14,928 nucleotides of DNA from Bacteroidales bacterium (GTDB taxonomy: Bacteria > Bacteroidota > Bacteroidia > Bacteroidales > UBA932). The first letter of the stretch is position 1. Each line of letters opens with the position of its first letter. The translations under genes were made by a program, and so were the position numbers. This document shows, piece by piece, positions 5,064-12,087 of this stretch. Under the pieces are notes generated by a model. That model was not told the DNA's origin. It was given only the letters and a program-made list of their open reading frames with translations, and ran no database searches. The stretch spans positions 1 through 14,928 of the forward strand of contig SFJA01000043.1 of NCBI GenBank assembly GCA_004556005.1. Reading direction: 5' to 3'.

Positions 5064-5516
5064 GTGGACACACTTAGCTACAAAACAGTATCGCTGAACA
5101 AAGCGACTGTAGACAAGAAATGGGTGGTCATTGATGCGACTGATCTCGCCCTTGGTCGTCTTGCATCCCGCGTTGCACTTGTCCTCCGTGGCAAGAACAA
5201 GCCGGGTTACACTCCTCACGTTGATTGCGGTGACAACGTCATTGTAATAAACGCAGAGAAGGTTGCTCTCAGCGGCAAGAAGATGACCGATCGCGTGTAC
5301 ACCCGCTACACCGGATATCCGGGAGGACAGCGGTTCACCACGCCTGAAGAGATCCTCAGCAAGAAACCTACCGAGCTTGTCAGGAGAGCAGTAAAGGGTA
5401 TGCTCCCTAAGACCCGCCTTGGCGCAGACATCCTCAACAACCTGTTCATCTACGCAGGTCCGGAGCATCCGCATCAGGCTCAGAACCCTAAGACTATTAA
5501 GTTGGACGAAATTTAA
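5064..5516 (+). CDS. rplM: Large-subunit ribosomal protein L13 (uL13), GTG start
   Basis: 150 residues. The start is the GTG at 5064, giving MDTLSYKTVSLNKATVDKKW, the N-terminus usual in Bacteroidota L13. The frame stays open further upstream to a TTG at 5001, but that lies inside the promoter and terminator hairpin. L13 hallmarks are WVVIDATDLALGRLAS (20-35), YTRYTGYPGG (79-88), AVKGMLPKTRLG (109-120) and the IYAGPEHPHQAQ end. L13 binds 23S rRNA early in 50S assembly. It is followed by rpsI after 9 bases, the near-universal pair. The region before the GTG is A-rich (TTAAAGATCAAGA) rather than a strong Shine-Dalgarno. Confidence 0.96.
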   Translation: MDTLSYKTVSLNKATVDKKWVVIDATDLALGRLASRVALVLRGKNKPGYTPHVDCGDNVIVINAEKVALSGKKMTDRVYTRYTGYPGGQRFTTPEEILSKKPTELVRRAVKGMLPKTRLGADILNNLFIYAGPEHPHQAQNPKTIKLDEI

Positions 5517-5525
5517 ACAGAGCAA

Positions 5526-5915
5526 ATGGAACAGACACACGCCCTTGGAAGACGTAAGGCAGCTGTAGCTCGCGTTTATCTCACAGCAGGAAAAGGCAAC
5601 GTCGTTGTCAACGGACGCGCCCTCGAGAACTACTTCGCTCTCGACTCACTCCGTTACATCGTAAACCAGCCTTTTGCAGTAACTGCTACCGAAGGACAGT
5701 TTGACGTGAAGGTTACCGTCGTAGGCGGTGGCATAAAGGGTCAGGCTGAAGCTATCCGTCTCGGTATCGCACGCGCTCTCTGCGAGATCAACAGCGAAGC
5801 GAATCGTCCTGCTCTCAAGGCAGCCGGACTGCTTACCCGCGATGCTCGCGAGGTTGAGCGTAAGAAACCTGGCCAGCCTGGTGCACGCAGACGCTTCCAG
5901 TTCAGCAAGCGATAG
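5526..5915 (+). CDS. rpsI: Small-subunit ribosomal protein S9 (uS9)
   Basis: 129 residues, full length. The N-terminus has HALGRRKAAVARVYL, the central part GGGIKGQAEAIRLGIARAL, and the end PGARRRFQFSKR is the S9 tail that reaches the P-site tRNA; all are intact. It sits 9 bases after rplM and is surely co-transcribed with it. A 176-base gap follows before rpsB, the longest in this ribosomal cluster. Confidence 0.97.
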   Translation: MEQTHALGRRKAAVARVYLTAGKGNVVVNGRALENYFALDSLRYIVNQPFAVTATEGQFDVKVTVVGGGIKGQAEAIRLGIARALCEINSEANRPALKAAGLLTRDAREVERKKPGQPGARRRFQFSKR

Positions 5916-6091
5916 AGCTATTGCAGTTTTACGGCACAGCCGTGGTTTGCAAACCCTCCCCTTTGTTTTGGAGAGTTGCCACGCTGCGGAAAACCATCGG
6001 GACCGCAAATGGCGCTACCCGACGGTTGATGTAAAGAGCCTGGAGGCAGGAGCCCCCGGGAGAGATCAAAAACAAGATTACAAACAAAACA
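5916..6091 (+). promoter_or_regulatory. Structured leader upstream of rpsB
   Basis: No open frame of note and no TAnnTTTG promoter are visible in this 176-base gap. It is rich in self-complementary elements: ACGGC-ACA-GCCGT near 5936-5948; the 12-base perfect palindrome GGTTTGCAAACC at 5944-5955; and a long stem in which AACC (5992-5995) and TCGGG (5997-6001) pair with GGTT (6024-6027) and CCCGA (6018-6022) across one mismatch. The last 30 bases before the ATG are A-rich and unstructured. A cis-acting RNA through which S2 controls its own operon, or a processing site between rpsI and rpsB, would fit. This is inferred from position and potential folding; I do not recognise a named motif. Confidence 0.45.
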
Positions 6092-6910
6092 ATGTCTAGA
6101 ACAAATTTCCAAGAATTGCTTGATGCAGGCGTTCACTTCGGACACCTTGCCCGCAAGTGGAATCCTAAAATGGCCCCGTTCATCTTCGACCAGAAGAACG
6201 GATTCCACATCATCGACCTGCACAAGTCCATCGTCAAGATTGACGAGGCTGCAGAAGAGCTCAAGGCACTCGCAAAGTCAGGCCGCAAGATTCTCTTCGT
6301 AGCAACCAAGAAGCAGGCTAAGGAGGTTGTATCGGAAAAGGCAACCGCAATCGGAATGCCTTCAGTTACCGAGCGTTGGGCAGGTGGTATGCTTACCAAC
6401 TTCCCTACCATCCGCAAGGCCATCAAGAAAATGAGCACCATCGACAAGATGAAGGAGGACGGTACCTACGAGAAGCTCGCAAAGCGTGAGCGTCTCCAGA
6501 TCGACCGCCTCAGGGCTAAGCTCGAAAAGAACCTCGGCTCAATCCGCGACATGAGCCGTCTCCCTTCAGCTATCTTCGTAGTTGATGTACAGAAGGAAGC
6601 TAACGCAGTAAAGGAAGCAAACCGTCTCAATATCCCGGTATTCGCAATGGTTGATACATGTTGCGATCCTACACCTGTTGATTATGTGATTCCGGCAAAC
6701 GACGACGCTACCAAGTCCATCGAGTGCATCATGAACATCGTCTGCAAGGCCATCCAGGAAGGTCTCGAAGAGCGCAAGCTTGAGAAGGACAACAAGGAAG
6801 GCGCCGCAGAGGAAGGAGAGGCAAAGGTTCAGGCCAGCGGCAAGAAGATGCGTTCCCGCAAGGGAGGCAAGCCTACTGAGGACAAGGCAGAAGCTCCTGC
6901 AGCAGAATAA
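6092..6910 (+). CDS. rpsB: Small-subunit ribosomal protein S2 (uS2) with charged C-terminal tail
   Basis: 272 residues. The S2 core covers about 1-230: FQELLDAGVHFGHLARKWNP at the N-terminus, HIIDLHKSI near 39-47, FVATKKQAKEVV near 69-80, RWAGGMLTNFPTI near 95-107, LPSAIFVVDVQKEANAVKEA, and the VDTCCDPTPVDYVIPANDDA block. The remaining ~40 residues form a lysine/glutamate/alanine-rich tail (EEGEAKVQASGKKMRSRKGG and onward) that should be disordered; such tails are common in the phylum. It follows the structured leader and precedes tsf by 28 bases, the classical rpsB-tsf pair. Confidence 0.97.
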   Translation: MSRTNFQELLDAGVHFGHLARKWNPKMAPFIFDQKNGFHIIDLHKSIVKIDEAAEELKALAKSGRKILFVATKKQAKEVVSEKATAIGMPSVTERWAGGMLTNFPTIRKAIKKMSTIDKMKEDGTYEKLAKRERLQIDRLRAKLEKNLGSIRDMSRLPSAIFVVDVQKEANAVKEANRLNIPVFAMVDTCCDPTPVDYVIPANDDATKSIECIMNIVCKAIQEGLEERKLEKDNKEGAAEEGEAKVQASGKKMRSRKGGKPTEDKAEAPAAE

Positions 6911-6938
6911 GTTCCATTTTTAAAAAGTTTATCAGAAT

Positions 6939-7934
6939 ATGGCTATCACAGCAGCAGACGTAATGAAATTGCGCAAGATGACCTCCGCCGGAATGATGGA
7001 TTGCAAGAAGGCGCTTGAGGAGGCCGAGGGCGATTTCGACAAGGCCATCGGCATCATCCGCGAAAAGGGCAAGCTCGTAGCAGCCAAGAGAGCTGACCGC
7101 GAGACCTCAGAGGGTGCCGTAAAGGCACGCATCGCAGGTGGCAAGGGTATCCTCGTCGCTCTCGGATGCGAGACTGACTTCGTGTCACGCAACTCTGATT
7201 TCCAGAACCTTGCAGAAGCCATCGCTGACGTTGCGATTGCAAACTGCCCTGCAGACATCGAGGCTCTCAAGGCCTGCAAGATGGCTGACGGATACACCGT
7301 AGAAGAGGCCGTTGCAGCCCAGACCGGAAAGACCGGCGAGAAGCACACCCTCGCATTCTACACCCTCGTGGAGGCTCCTTTCGTTGCCGAATACATCCAC
7401 AAGATCAACGGCAAGCTCGGCGCCCTCGTAGGATTCAACAAGGAGATTCCTGCAGACCTTGCAAAGGGTATCGTAATGCAGGTTGCTTCCATGAACCCTG
7501 TATCCATTTCCAAGGAAGACTGTCCTAAGGAGGCTGTAGAGAACGAACTCTCCGCTGCTATCCAGAAGACCAAGGACGAGCTCATCCAGAAGGCCGTTGA
7601 CGCAGCTCTCAAGAAGGCCGGCATCAACCCTGCACACGTTGACAGCGAGGACCACATCGAGTCCAACACTGCCAAGGGATGGCTTACTCCGGAGCAGGCA
7701 CAGCAGGCTCGCGAGATTATCAAGACCGTCGGTGAGGAGAAGGCAAAGAACCTTCCTGAGCAGATGATCCAGGGTATTGCAAACGGACGCCTTGCCAAGT
7801 TCTTCAAGGAGCAGACCCTCGAGGAGCAGGAGTACCAGATGGCTGATGACAAGAAGACCGTGAAGGAGGCTCTTACCGCCGCAGATCCTGAGGCAAAGAT
7901 CCTGAAGTTCGCTCGCTTCACCCTCTGCGACTAA
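6939..7934 (+). CDS. tsf: Translation elongation factor Ts
   Basis: EF-Ts exchanges GDP for GTP on EF-Tu. The 331-residue protein opens with a UBA-like domain (ITAADVMKLRKMTSAGMMDCKKAL). RADRETSEG (51-59) and the TDFV motif at 79-82, which disturbs the Mg2+ site of EF-Tu, follow. The core repeats carry HTLAFYTLVEAPFVAEYIH. A segment at about 215-260 (KKAGINPAHVDSEDHIESN and onward) is an insert relative to the ~283-residue E. coli protein and agrees with a Bacteroidota origin. The end, PEAKILKFARFTLCD, is intact. It is the last gene of the ribosomal-protein cluster and is closed by a strong terminator. Confidence 0.97.
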   Translation: MAITAADVMKLRKMTSAGMMDCKKALEEAEGDFDKAIGIIREKGKLVAAKRADRETSEGAVKARIAGGKGILVALGCETDFVSRNSDFQNLAEAIADVAIANCPADIEALKACKMADGYTVEEAVAAQTGKTGEKHTLAFYTLVEAPFVAEYIHKINGKLGALVGFNKEIPADLAKGIVMQVASMNPVSISKEDCPKEAVENELSAAIQKTKDELIQKAVDAALKKAGINPAHVDSEDHIESNTAKGWLTPEQAQQAREIIKTVGEEKAKNLPEQMIQGIANGRLAKFFKEQTLEEQEYQMADDKKTVKEALTAADPEAKILKFARFTLCD

Positions 7935-7976
7935 TCTGCAACTCTCGCCCGCCGGGCAGACAGAACAATACAACAG

Positions 7977-8014
7977 GATGACCGCAAGTTTCAGACTTCG
8001 CGGTCATCTTTTTT
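7977..8014 (+). terminator. Intrinsic terminator after tsf
   Basis: GATGACCGC (7977-7985) pairs perfectly with GCGGTCATC (8000-8008). AAGT/ACTT extends the stem inward past a single bulged C. TTTTTT follows at 8009-8014. It lies 42 bases past the tsf stop and is a textbook rho-independent terminator. Confidence 0.93.
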
Positions 8015-8047
8015 GTGACGCCACCACAGCCTGACCAAAAAGATAAC

Positions 8048-8055
8048 TATATTTG
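8048..8055 (+). promoter_or_regulatory. Promoter -7 element of the flippase gene
   Basis: TATATTTG fits TAnnTTTG and ends only five bases before the ATG at 8061, so RNA would start at or within a few bases of the start codon. No TTTG occurs 19-21 bases upstream. Confidence 0.5.
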
Positions 8056-8060
8056 CAGAT

Positions 8061-9536
8061 ATGAACTTAAAGTCTCTATTAAAAGATACCGCCATCTACG
8101 GATTGAGCAGCATAGTGGGCAGATTCCTCAACTACCTGCTTGTCCCTCTTTATACTTACAAGATTGCCGCCGAAAGCGGAGGATACGGAATTGTAACCAA
8201 CCTGTACGCCTACACCGCATTTTTCCTCGCGCTCCTGACCTTCGGGATGGAAACCACCCTGTTCCGCTTCGCAAACAAGGAAGGAGAGGATGAACGCAAG
8301 GTTTACGGAACGGCCCTCAGGATGGTAGGCGGAGTATGTCTCGGCTTTCTGGTAATAGTATTTGCCCTTCTGGGGCCGATCAGTGGTGCAATGGGCTACG
8401 CAAGCCATCCGGAATATATTGGCTGTATGGCAGTTATCGTATCAATGGATGCCTTCCAGGCAATAATGTTCAGCAGACTCAGACAGCAGGGCAAGGCCGT
8501 CAAGTTTATGCTCCTGAAGTTCGCATTCATCATACCGAATGTTCTGCTGAACCTGTTCATATTCCTGGTAATGCCCCGTCTTTTCGGAAGCTTCCCGGCC
8601 CTTGAGCAAGCCTACGTTCACTTCGACTACGGAGTCGGGCTGATATTCTTTACCAACCTGCTCTGCACCACAGCCGTATTTGCAGGATTCGGAAAAGAGC
8701 TCAAGGGACTCTCGTACGGATTTGACAAGGCGGTAGCAGCAAGGATGTTCCGCTACACGATGCCGCTGCTGCTTCTTAGCCTGGTAGGCATACTCAATCA
8801 GGTTGCCGATAAGATTCTCTTCCCTTACCTTATGCCGGGAGAAGAAGGCAAGGTACAGCTGGGAATCTACGGAGCCTGCGTAAAGATTGCAATGATAATG
8901 TCCCTGCTCACACAGGCATTCAGGTACGCCTACGAGCCTATAGTGTTCAGCAGCAGCCGTGAACGCAACAGCCCCGAAACCCTCGCGGACGGAATGAAGT
9001 ACTTCATCGTATTTGCCCTGCTTGCCTTCCTCGCGGTGATGTTTTACCTGCCGCTGCTGCGGCACCTGGTCCAGCCGGGTTACTGGGAAGGCCTGTCAGT
9101 CATCCCTATCGTGATGCTTGCCGAAATCTTTATGGGCATTTACTTCAACCTGTCCTTCTGGTACAAGCTCTCCGACCAGACCTGGTGGGGCGCCCTGATG
9201 AGCCTTAGCGGAGCAATCGTGATGATAGCAATCAATATCGCATTTGTACCACGCTACGGCTACACGGCCTGCGCCTGGGGCGGTTTTGCCGGCTACGGCA
9301 CCGCGATGCTTATGAGCTATCTTATCGGCCGCAAGCGCTATCCGGTCCGCTACGACGCCCCGCTCATCCTGCGCTTCGTCCTGCTCGCCGCGCTGATCTA
9401 CGCCGCTGTGATGCTTCCATCCAGGTTTATGGAAGAATTCTCCCCTGTAGGGACTGTCCTTGCGGGGACCCTCGCACTGGTTGCATACGCCGGCTACGCA
9501 TATCTGAAACTGATTAGACGAAAACCAAATAACTAA
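8061..9536 (+). CDS. Polysaccharide/lipid-linked oligosaccharide flippase-like membrane protein (MOP superfamily)
   Basis: 491 residues with about 12-14 hydrophobic segments spread over the whole length. The N-terminal KDTAIYGLSSIVGRFLNYLL and LVPLYTYKI (27-35) are typical of the Wzx/polysaccharide-synthesis branch of the MOP (MATE/MurJ/Wzx) superfamily. The middle loop TMPLLLLSLVGILNQVADK (about 233-251) resembles the duplicated half-domain start. These transporters flip lipid-linked sugars across the inner membrane for O-antigen, capsule or related envelope polymers. No glycosyltransferases lie beside it, so the substrate cannot be read from context. The start ATG is supported by the conserved N-terminus. 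The gene sits just downstream of the tsf terminator under its own promoter core, and six bases before the next gene, so it is probably co-transcribed with the isomerase lipoprotein. Confidence 0.85.
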   Translation: MNLKSLLKDTAIYGLSSIVGRFLNYLLVPLYTYKIAAESGGYGIVTNLYAYTAFFLALLTFGMETTLFRFANKEGEDERKVYGTALRMVGGVCLGFLVIVFALLGPISGAMGYASHPEYIGCMAVIVSMDAFQAIMFSRLRQQGKAVKFMLLKFAFIIPNVLLNLFIFLVMPRLFGSFPALEQAYVHFDYGVGLIFFTNLLCTTAVFAGFGKELKGLSYGFDKAVAARMFRYTMPLLLLSLVGILNQVADKILFPYLMPGEEGKVQLGIYGACVKIAMIMSLLTQAFRYAYEPIVFSSSRERNSPETLADGMKYFIVFALLAFLAVMFYLPLLRHLVQPGYWEGLSVIPIVMLAEIFMGIYFNLSFWYKLSDQTWWGALMSLSGAIVMIAINIAFVPRYGYTACAWGGFAGYGTAMLMSYLIGRKRYPVRYDAPLILRFVLLAALIYAAVMLPSRFMEEFSPVGTVLAGTLALVAYAGYAYLKLIRRKPNN

Positions 9537-9541
9537 GGAAT

Positions 9542-10255
9542 ATGAAAAGGAACAAAATTGGAATTGTACTGTGCGCGCTTGCGCTCGCTGCCATACTTCC
9601 GTCCTGCAAGAGTGCGGAAAAGAAGGCTCAGGAAGAGGCAGAAAGGATAGCACAGATGGAAAAGGCAGCAGCCGATTCCATAGCAAAAGCAACCGAGGAA
9701 GCCAACAAAAAGGCAGAAGCAAAACTTGGCGAGTTGTCGGAAACCCCTGTATTTGATGTCATTACGTCAGAAGGAACCATACGCATAAGACTTTATGCCG
9801 AAACTCCGAAACACAGGGACAACTTCTGCAAGCTCGCACTGAGCGGCTTTTACAACGGCACTCAGTTCCACAGGATAATCCGCGGATTTATGATCCAGGG
9901 CGGTGACCCGTACAGCAAGATCGACACCCTGCGGGACAAGTGGGGACAGGGCGGTCCGGGATATGAGATTCCGGCAGAATTCGTCCCTCAGCTGACGCAC
10001 AAGAAGGGTGCTCTTGCGGCGGCGAGGCGCGGAGATACCGCCAATCCGCTGCGCGAGTCGAGCGGTTCGCAGTTCTATATCGTTCAGGACCCGGTAGCGT
10101 GCTCGCATCTGGACGGAGCCTATACGGTATTTGGAGAGACCTTGGAGGGGCTGAACATCATTGACAAAATCGCTTCAGTGAGTGTCGATGAGCGCGACCG
10201 CCCTTTAAAGCCTGTAAGGATAGTGAGCATCAAGTATGTACCAACAGAACCGTAA
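9542..10255 (+). CDS. Cyclophilin-type peptidyl-prolyl cis-trans isomerase lipoprotein
   Basis: 237 residues. The lipobox ILPSC places Cys22 as the lipidated residue. A charged, alanine-rich helix or coiled coil (about 25-65) precedes the cyclophilin domain (about 69-234). FHRIIRGFMIQGGDP at 109-123 carries the catalytic Arg111, and SGSQFYIVQDP is at 174-184. TVFGETLEGLNIIDKIA at 195-211 completes the active-site wall. The aligned position of the Trp that confers cyclosporin sensitivity in human cyclophilin is His189, as in many bacterial homologues. Likely role: folding of secreted or outer-membrane proteins, tethered to a membrane by lipid and helix. It starts six bases after the flippase stop and probably shares its transcript. 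Confidence 0.93.
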   Translation: MKRNKIGIVLCALALAAILPSCKSAEKKAQEEAERIAQMEKAAADSIAKATEEANKKAEAKLGELSETPVFDVITSEGTIRIRLYAETPKHRDNFCKLALSGFYNGTQFHRIIRGFMIQGGDPYSKIDTLRDKWGQGGPGYEIPAEFVPQLTHKKGALAAARRGDTANPLRESSGSQFYIVQDPVACSHLDGAYTVFGETLEGLNIIDKIASVSVDERDRPLKPVRIVSIKYVPTEP

Positions 10256-10361
10256 ACAATTTGAAGAAAATCGCAAATAGATCAAGCCGTGAGGGGCACA
10301 GAATTTGCAATAAATCATATCGAATAGTTTTTTCATAGGTTAAATTTTAGGTTAGAATTGT

Positions 10362-10396
10362 GACGGTCCTCGCTGTGAAGCGCGGACCGTCTTTGA
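10362..10396 (+). terminator. Intrinsic terminator after the isomerase gene
   Basis: GACGGTCC (10362-10369) pairs perfectly with GGACCGTC (10384-10391), with CGC/GCG pairing further inside, followed by TTTGATTTT. It lies about 106 bases past the isomerase stop and immediately beyond the convergent porin gene, so it may serve both. In the gap before it (10256-10361) I see only a weak 6-bp inverted repeat (10273-10308). Confidence 0.75.
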
Positions 10397-10398
10397 TT

Positions 10399-11439
10399 TT
10401 AAAATCGCTTTTCGTAGATAGTGAACCGCCAGGTCATTCCGATATCGAAATTGTTGACCCTGTCGTGGTTGTCGCGGAAGAGCACGGCATGCAGACGCAG
10501 ACGCTCGTCACCGAAAGGGAAGAATTCGACTCCGGCTCCTCCGTACAGGTAGTCGTGACCCGCCGGGAGCACAAGGTCATAGGAAAGTCCTTGAGAATCA
10601 ACATTTTCGGCACTGTTCGACTCGTACCCTACCTTGGTGCAGAGATTCCATTTGCCTACGGTCCATATTGCTTTGCAGATAAAGCTGAAGTCAGAGAAGA
10701 GGAGTTGTTTCTGGTTCGCGGATGCCCGGTTGATAAGGTCTATATCAACGAAGAAGTTGTTGGCGTTGAACTTGTTGCCGAGAACGAGCCAATTCATTTT
10801 GCGGCCGTATATGTCTTCTACAAGGTTTGTGCTCCATATTGTCCGCCACCAGGAAGCGAATCCTCCGTTCCAGTAAATATTGTAAGAGTAGCGGTTCTGT
10901 GTACTGGGCGAAATAGGAGAAGGGACAAACTGAAAGCTTATCTCCTGTCCGGGAACCGGAGAATAGCCCACGGACGCGCCGAAAGCATAATACTGATTGA
11001 GACGGTTGCTGAATGCTCCGTAATAATATACGTCGATTGGGGCAGAATCTATCTCGTAGCCGCCAATCAGAATAGCCTGCTTGCCGGCCGTGAAGGACCA
11101 TTTCGGAGTAGCTTGCCAGCGAAGATACAGAAAGTCGGTGGCATTGAAGGGATTAGCCTGGTCGATTCCCTTATTGAACCGCTGCCTGATGCGGAATGAC
11201 AGATTGTCGGCGATTGAACCCTTGACGTGGAAATTGAAATAGTCGCCCTGAAAATGTGAATCATATTCACCCGCTTCGGTTTGCTGATGGAAGGTCATTC
11301 TTGTGTCCACCCAGATAGCTTCCACGCCGTGGCGCGCACGACGGGAACCGGGATTGTCATCGGCGCGGGCGGAAGACAGGTTCAGAAGGCCGGGCAGTAT
11401 GATGCAGACAGCTATCAAAAAAAATTTCGGGTTTGTCAT
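10399..11439 (-). CDS. Outer-membrane porin of the phosphate-selective porin O/P family
   Basis: 346 residues. A signal peptide ends SSARA (cleavage after about residue 26). The mature part is rich in aromatic, alternating beta strands. FRIRQRFNKGIDQANPF (82-98), ATDFLYLRWQATPKWSFTAGK (100-120) and GGYEIDSAPIDVYYYGAF (126-143) are typical of Porin_O_P-type barrels of Bacteroidota, and the protein ends in Phe (TIYEKRF) as barrels do. The family name derives from Pseudomonas OprO/OprP, but substrate specificity in Bacteroidota is mostly unknown, so phosphate transport should not be assumed. The gene is monocistronic, convergent with the isomerase gene and divergent from the sigma-factor operon. 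Confidence 0.85.
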   Translation of the reverse strand: MTNPKFFLIAVCIILPGLLNLSSARADDNPGSRRARHGVEAIWVDTRMTFHQQTEAGEYDSHFQGDYFNFHVKGSIADNLSFRIRQRFNKGIDQANPFNATDFLYLRWQATPKWSFTAGKQAILIGGYEIDSAPIDVYYYGAFSNRLNQYYAFGASVGYSPVPGQEISFQFVPSPISPSTQNRYSYNIYWNGGFASWWRTIWSTNLVEDIYGRKMNWLVLGNKFNANNFFVDIDLINRASANQKQLLFSDFSFICKAIWTVGKWNLCTKVGYESNSAENVDSQGLSYDLVLPAGHDYLYGGAGVEFFPFGDERLRLHAVLFRDNHDRVNNFDIGMTWRFTIYEKRF

Positions 11440-11455
11440 AATTCGTAAATTTTTA

Positions 11456-11463
11456 CAAAGTTA
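11456..11463 (-). promoter_or_regulatory. Promoter -7 element of the porin gene
   Basis: On the minus strand TAACTTTG fits TAnnTTTG, 16 bases before the porin ATG, implying a very short leader. A TTTG at the -33 distance is not seen. Confidence 0.5.
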
Positions 11464-11498
11464 TAGCGATTTGCTAAATAGTTTGTACGCATTATTGA

Positions 11499-11506
11499 TA
11501 TTTTTG
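11499..11506 (+). promoter_or_regulatory. Promoter -7 element of the ECF sigma operon
   Basis: TATTTTTG fits TAnnTTTG, 29 bases before the sigma-factor ATG. A TTTG is present at 11482-11485 but only 13 bases upstream, too close for the housekeeping spacing. A G-run (GGGGG) directly abuts the ATG. Confidence 0.45.
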
Positions 11507-11535
11507 CGTTTATTAATTGAGTTTTCGGACGGGGG

Positions 11536-12087
11536 ATGTACAATAGTGAACAGGAACTGGCAAAAGCGTGTGCGCGGGGCGATGGAGAAGCTCGCAGGCA
11601 GCTTTATGTCATATACTCACCCAAGATGTATTCTCTGTGCAGCCGCTATGCTGAGGAAAAGGACCTTGCTCGGGACCTGATGCACGATGCGTTTATCAAG
11701 GCTTATGACAAAATAGGTCGCTTCAGTTTCAGGGGAGAAGGATCGCTCGGAGCGTGGATGTCAAGCCTGACAATCAGGTTGTGCATCGACAATCTGCGGA
11801 AGAGGAAAAAGATGAAATTCATTGATATGGACGACGGAGTGGAACCGGTGGGTGAGCTTGAAAGTGAGGAAGTTACCGGAATTGCACCGGAAAAGGTCAG
11901 AGAACTGCTGATGCAGTTGCCTCCTTCGCAGAGAACGGTATTTAATCTGTATTTCATAGACAAGCTGCCGCACAAGGAAATTGCGAGACTGCTGGGGATA
12001 AAGGAAAAAACCTCGACTTCGATTCTATCAAAAGCGAGACTTAGGATGGAAGTGATTGTAAAACAATATTTAAGCAATAATGAATAA
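11536..12087 (+). CDS. ECF-type RNA polymerase sigma factor
   Basis: 183 residues with only regions 2 and 4, the ECF layout. Region 2 spans about 15-90, with DLMHDAFIKAYDKIGRFSF (47-65) in the core-binding and -10 recognition part and GAWMSSLTIRLCIDNLRKRKK (72-92) after it. Region 4 spans about 118-175, with LPPSQRTVFNLYFIDKLPHKEIA and the DNA-binding helix KEKTSTSILSKARLRM (156-171). The protein would redirect RNA polymerase to a small envelope-related regulon. The gene's last 8 bases overlap the next gene, which encodes a membrane protein placed where anti-sigma factors usually sit. The promoter upstream resembles the housekeeping type only in its -7 part. Confidence 0.93.
   Translation: MYNSEQELAKACARGDGEARRQLYVIYSPKMYSLCSRYAEEKDLARDLMHDAFIKAYDKIGRFSFRGEGSLGAWMSSLTIRLCIDNLRKRKKMKFIDMDDGVEPVGELESEEVTGIAPEKVRELLMQLPPSQRTVFNLYFIDKLPHKEIARLLGIKEKTSTSILSKARLRMEVIVKQYLSNNE

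Noticed and set aside
7185..7973. Long minus-strand open frame opposite tsf
   Set aside because: Leucine-, serine- and valine-rich antisense translation of a codon-biased gene; tsf is unequivocal.
8442..9065. 207-codon minus-strand open frame inside the flippase gene
   Set aside because: Antisense shadow of a membrane-protein gene, with no signal or domain.
10360..11199. 279-codon plus-strand open frame opposite the porin gene
   Set aside because: It overlaps the terminator after the isomerase gene and has no recognisable features; the minus-strand porin has a signal peptide, barrel strands and a terminal Phe.
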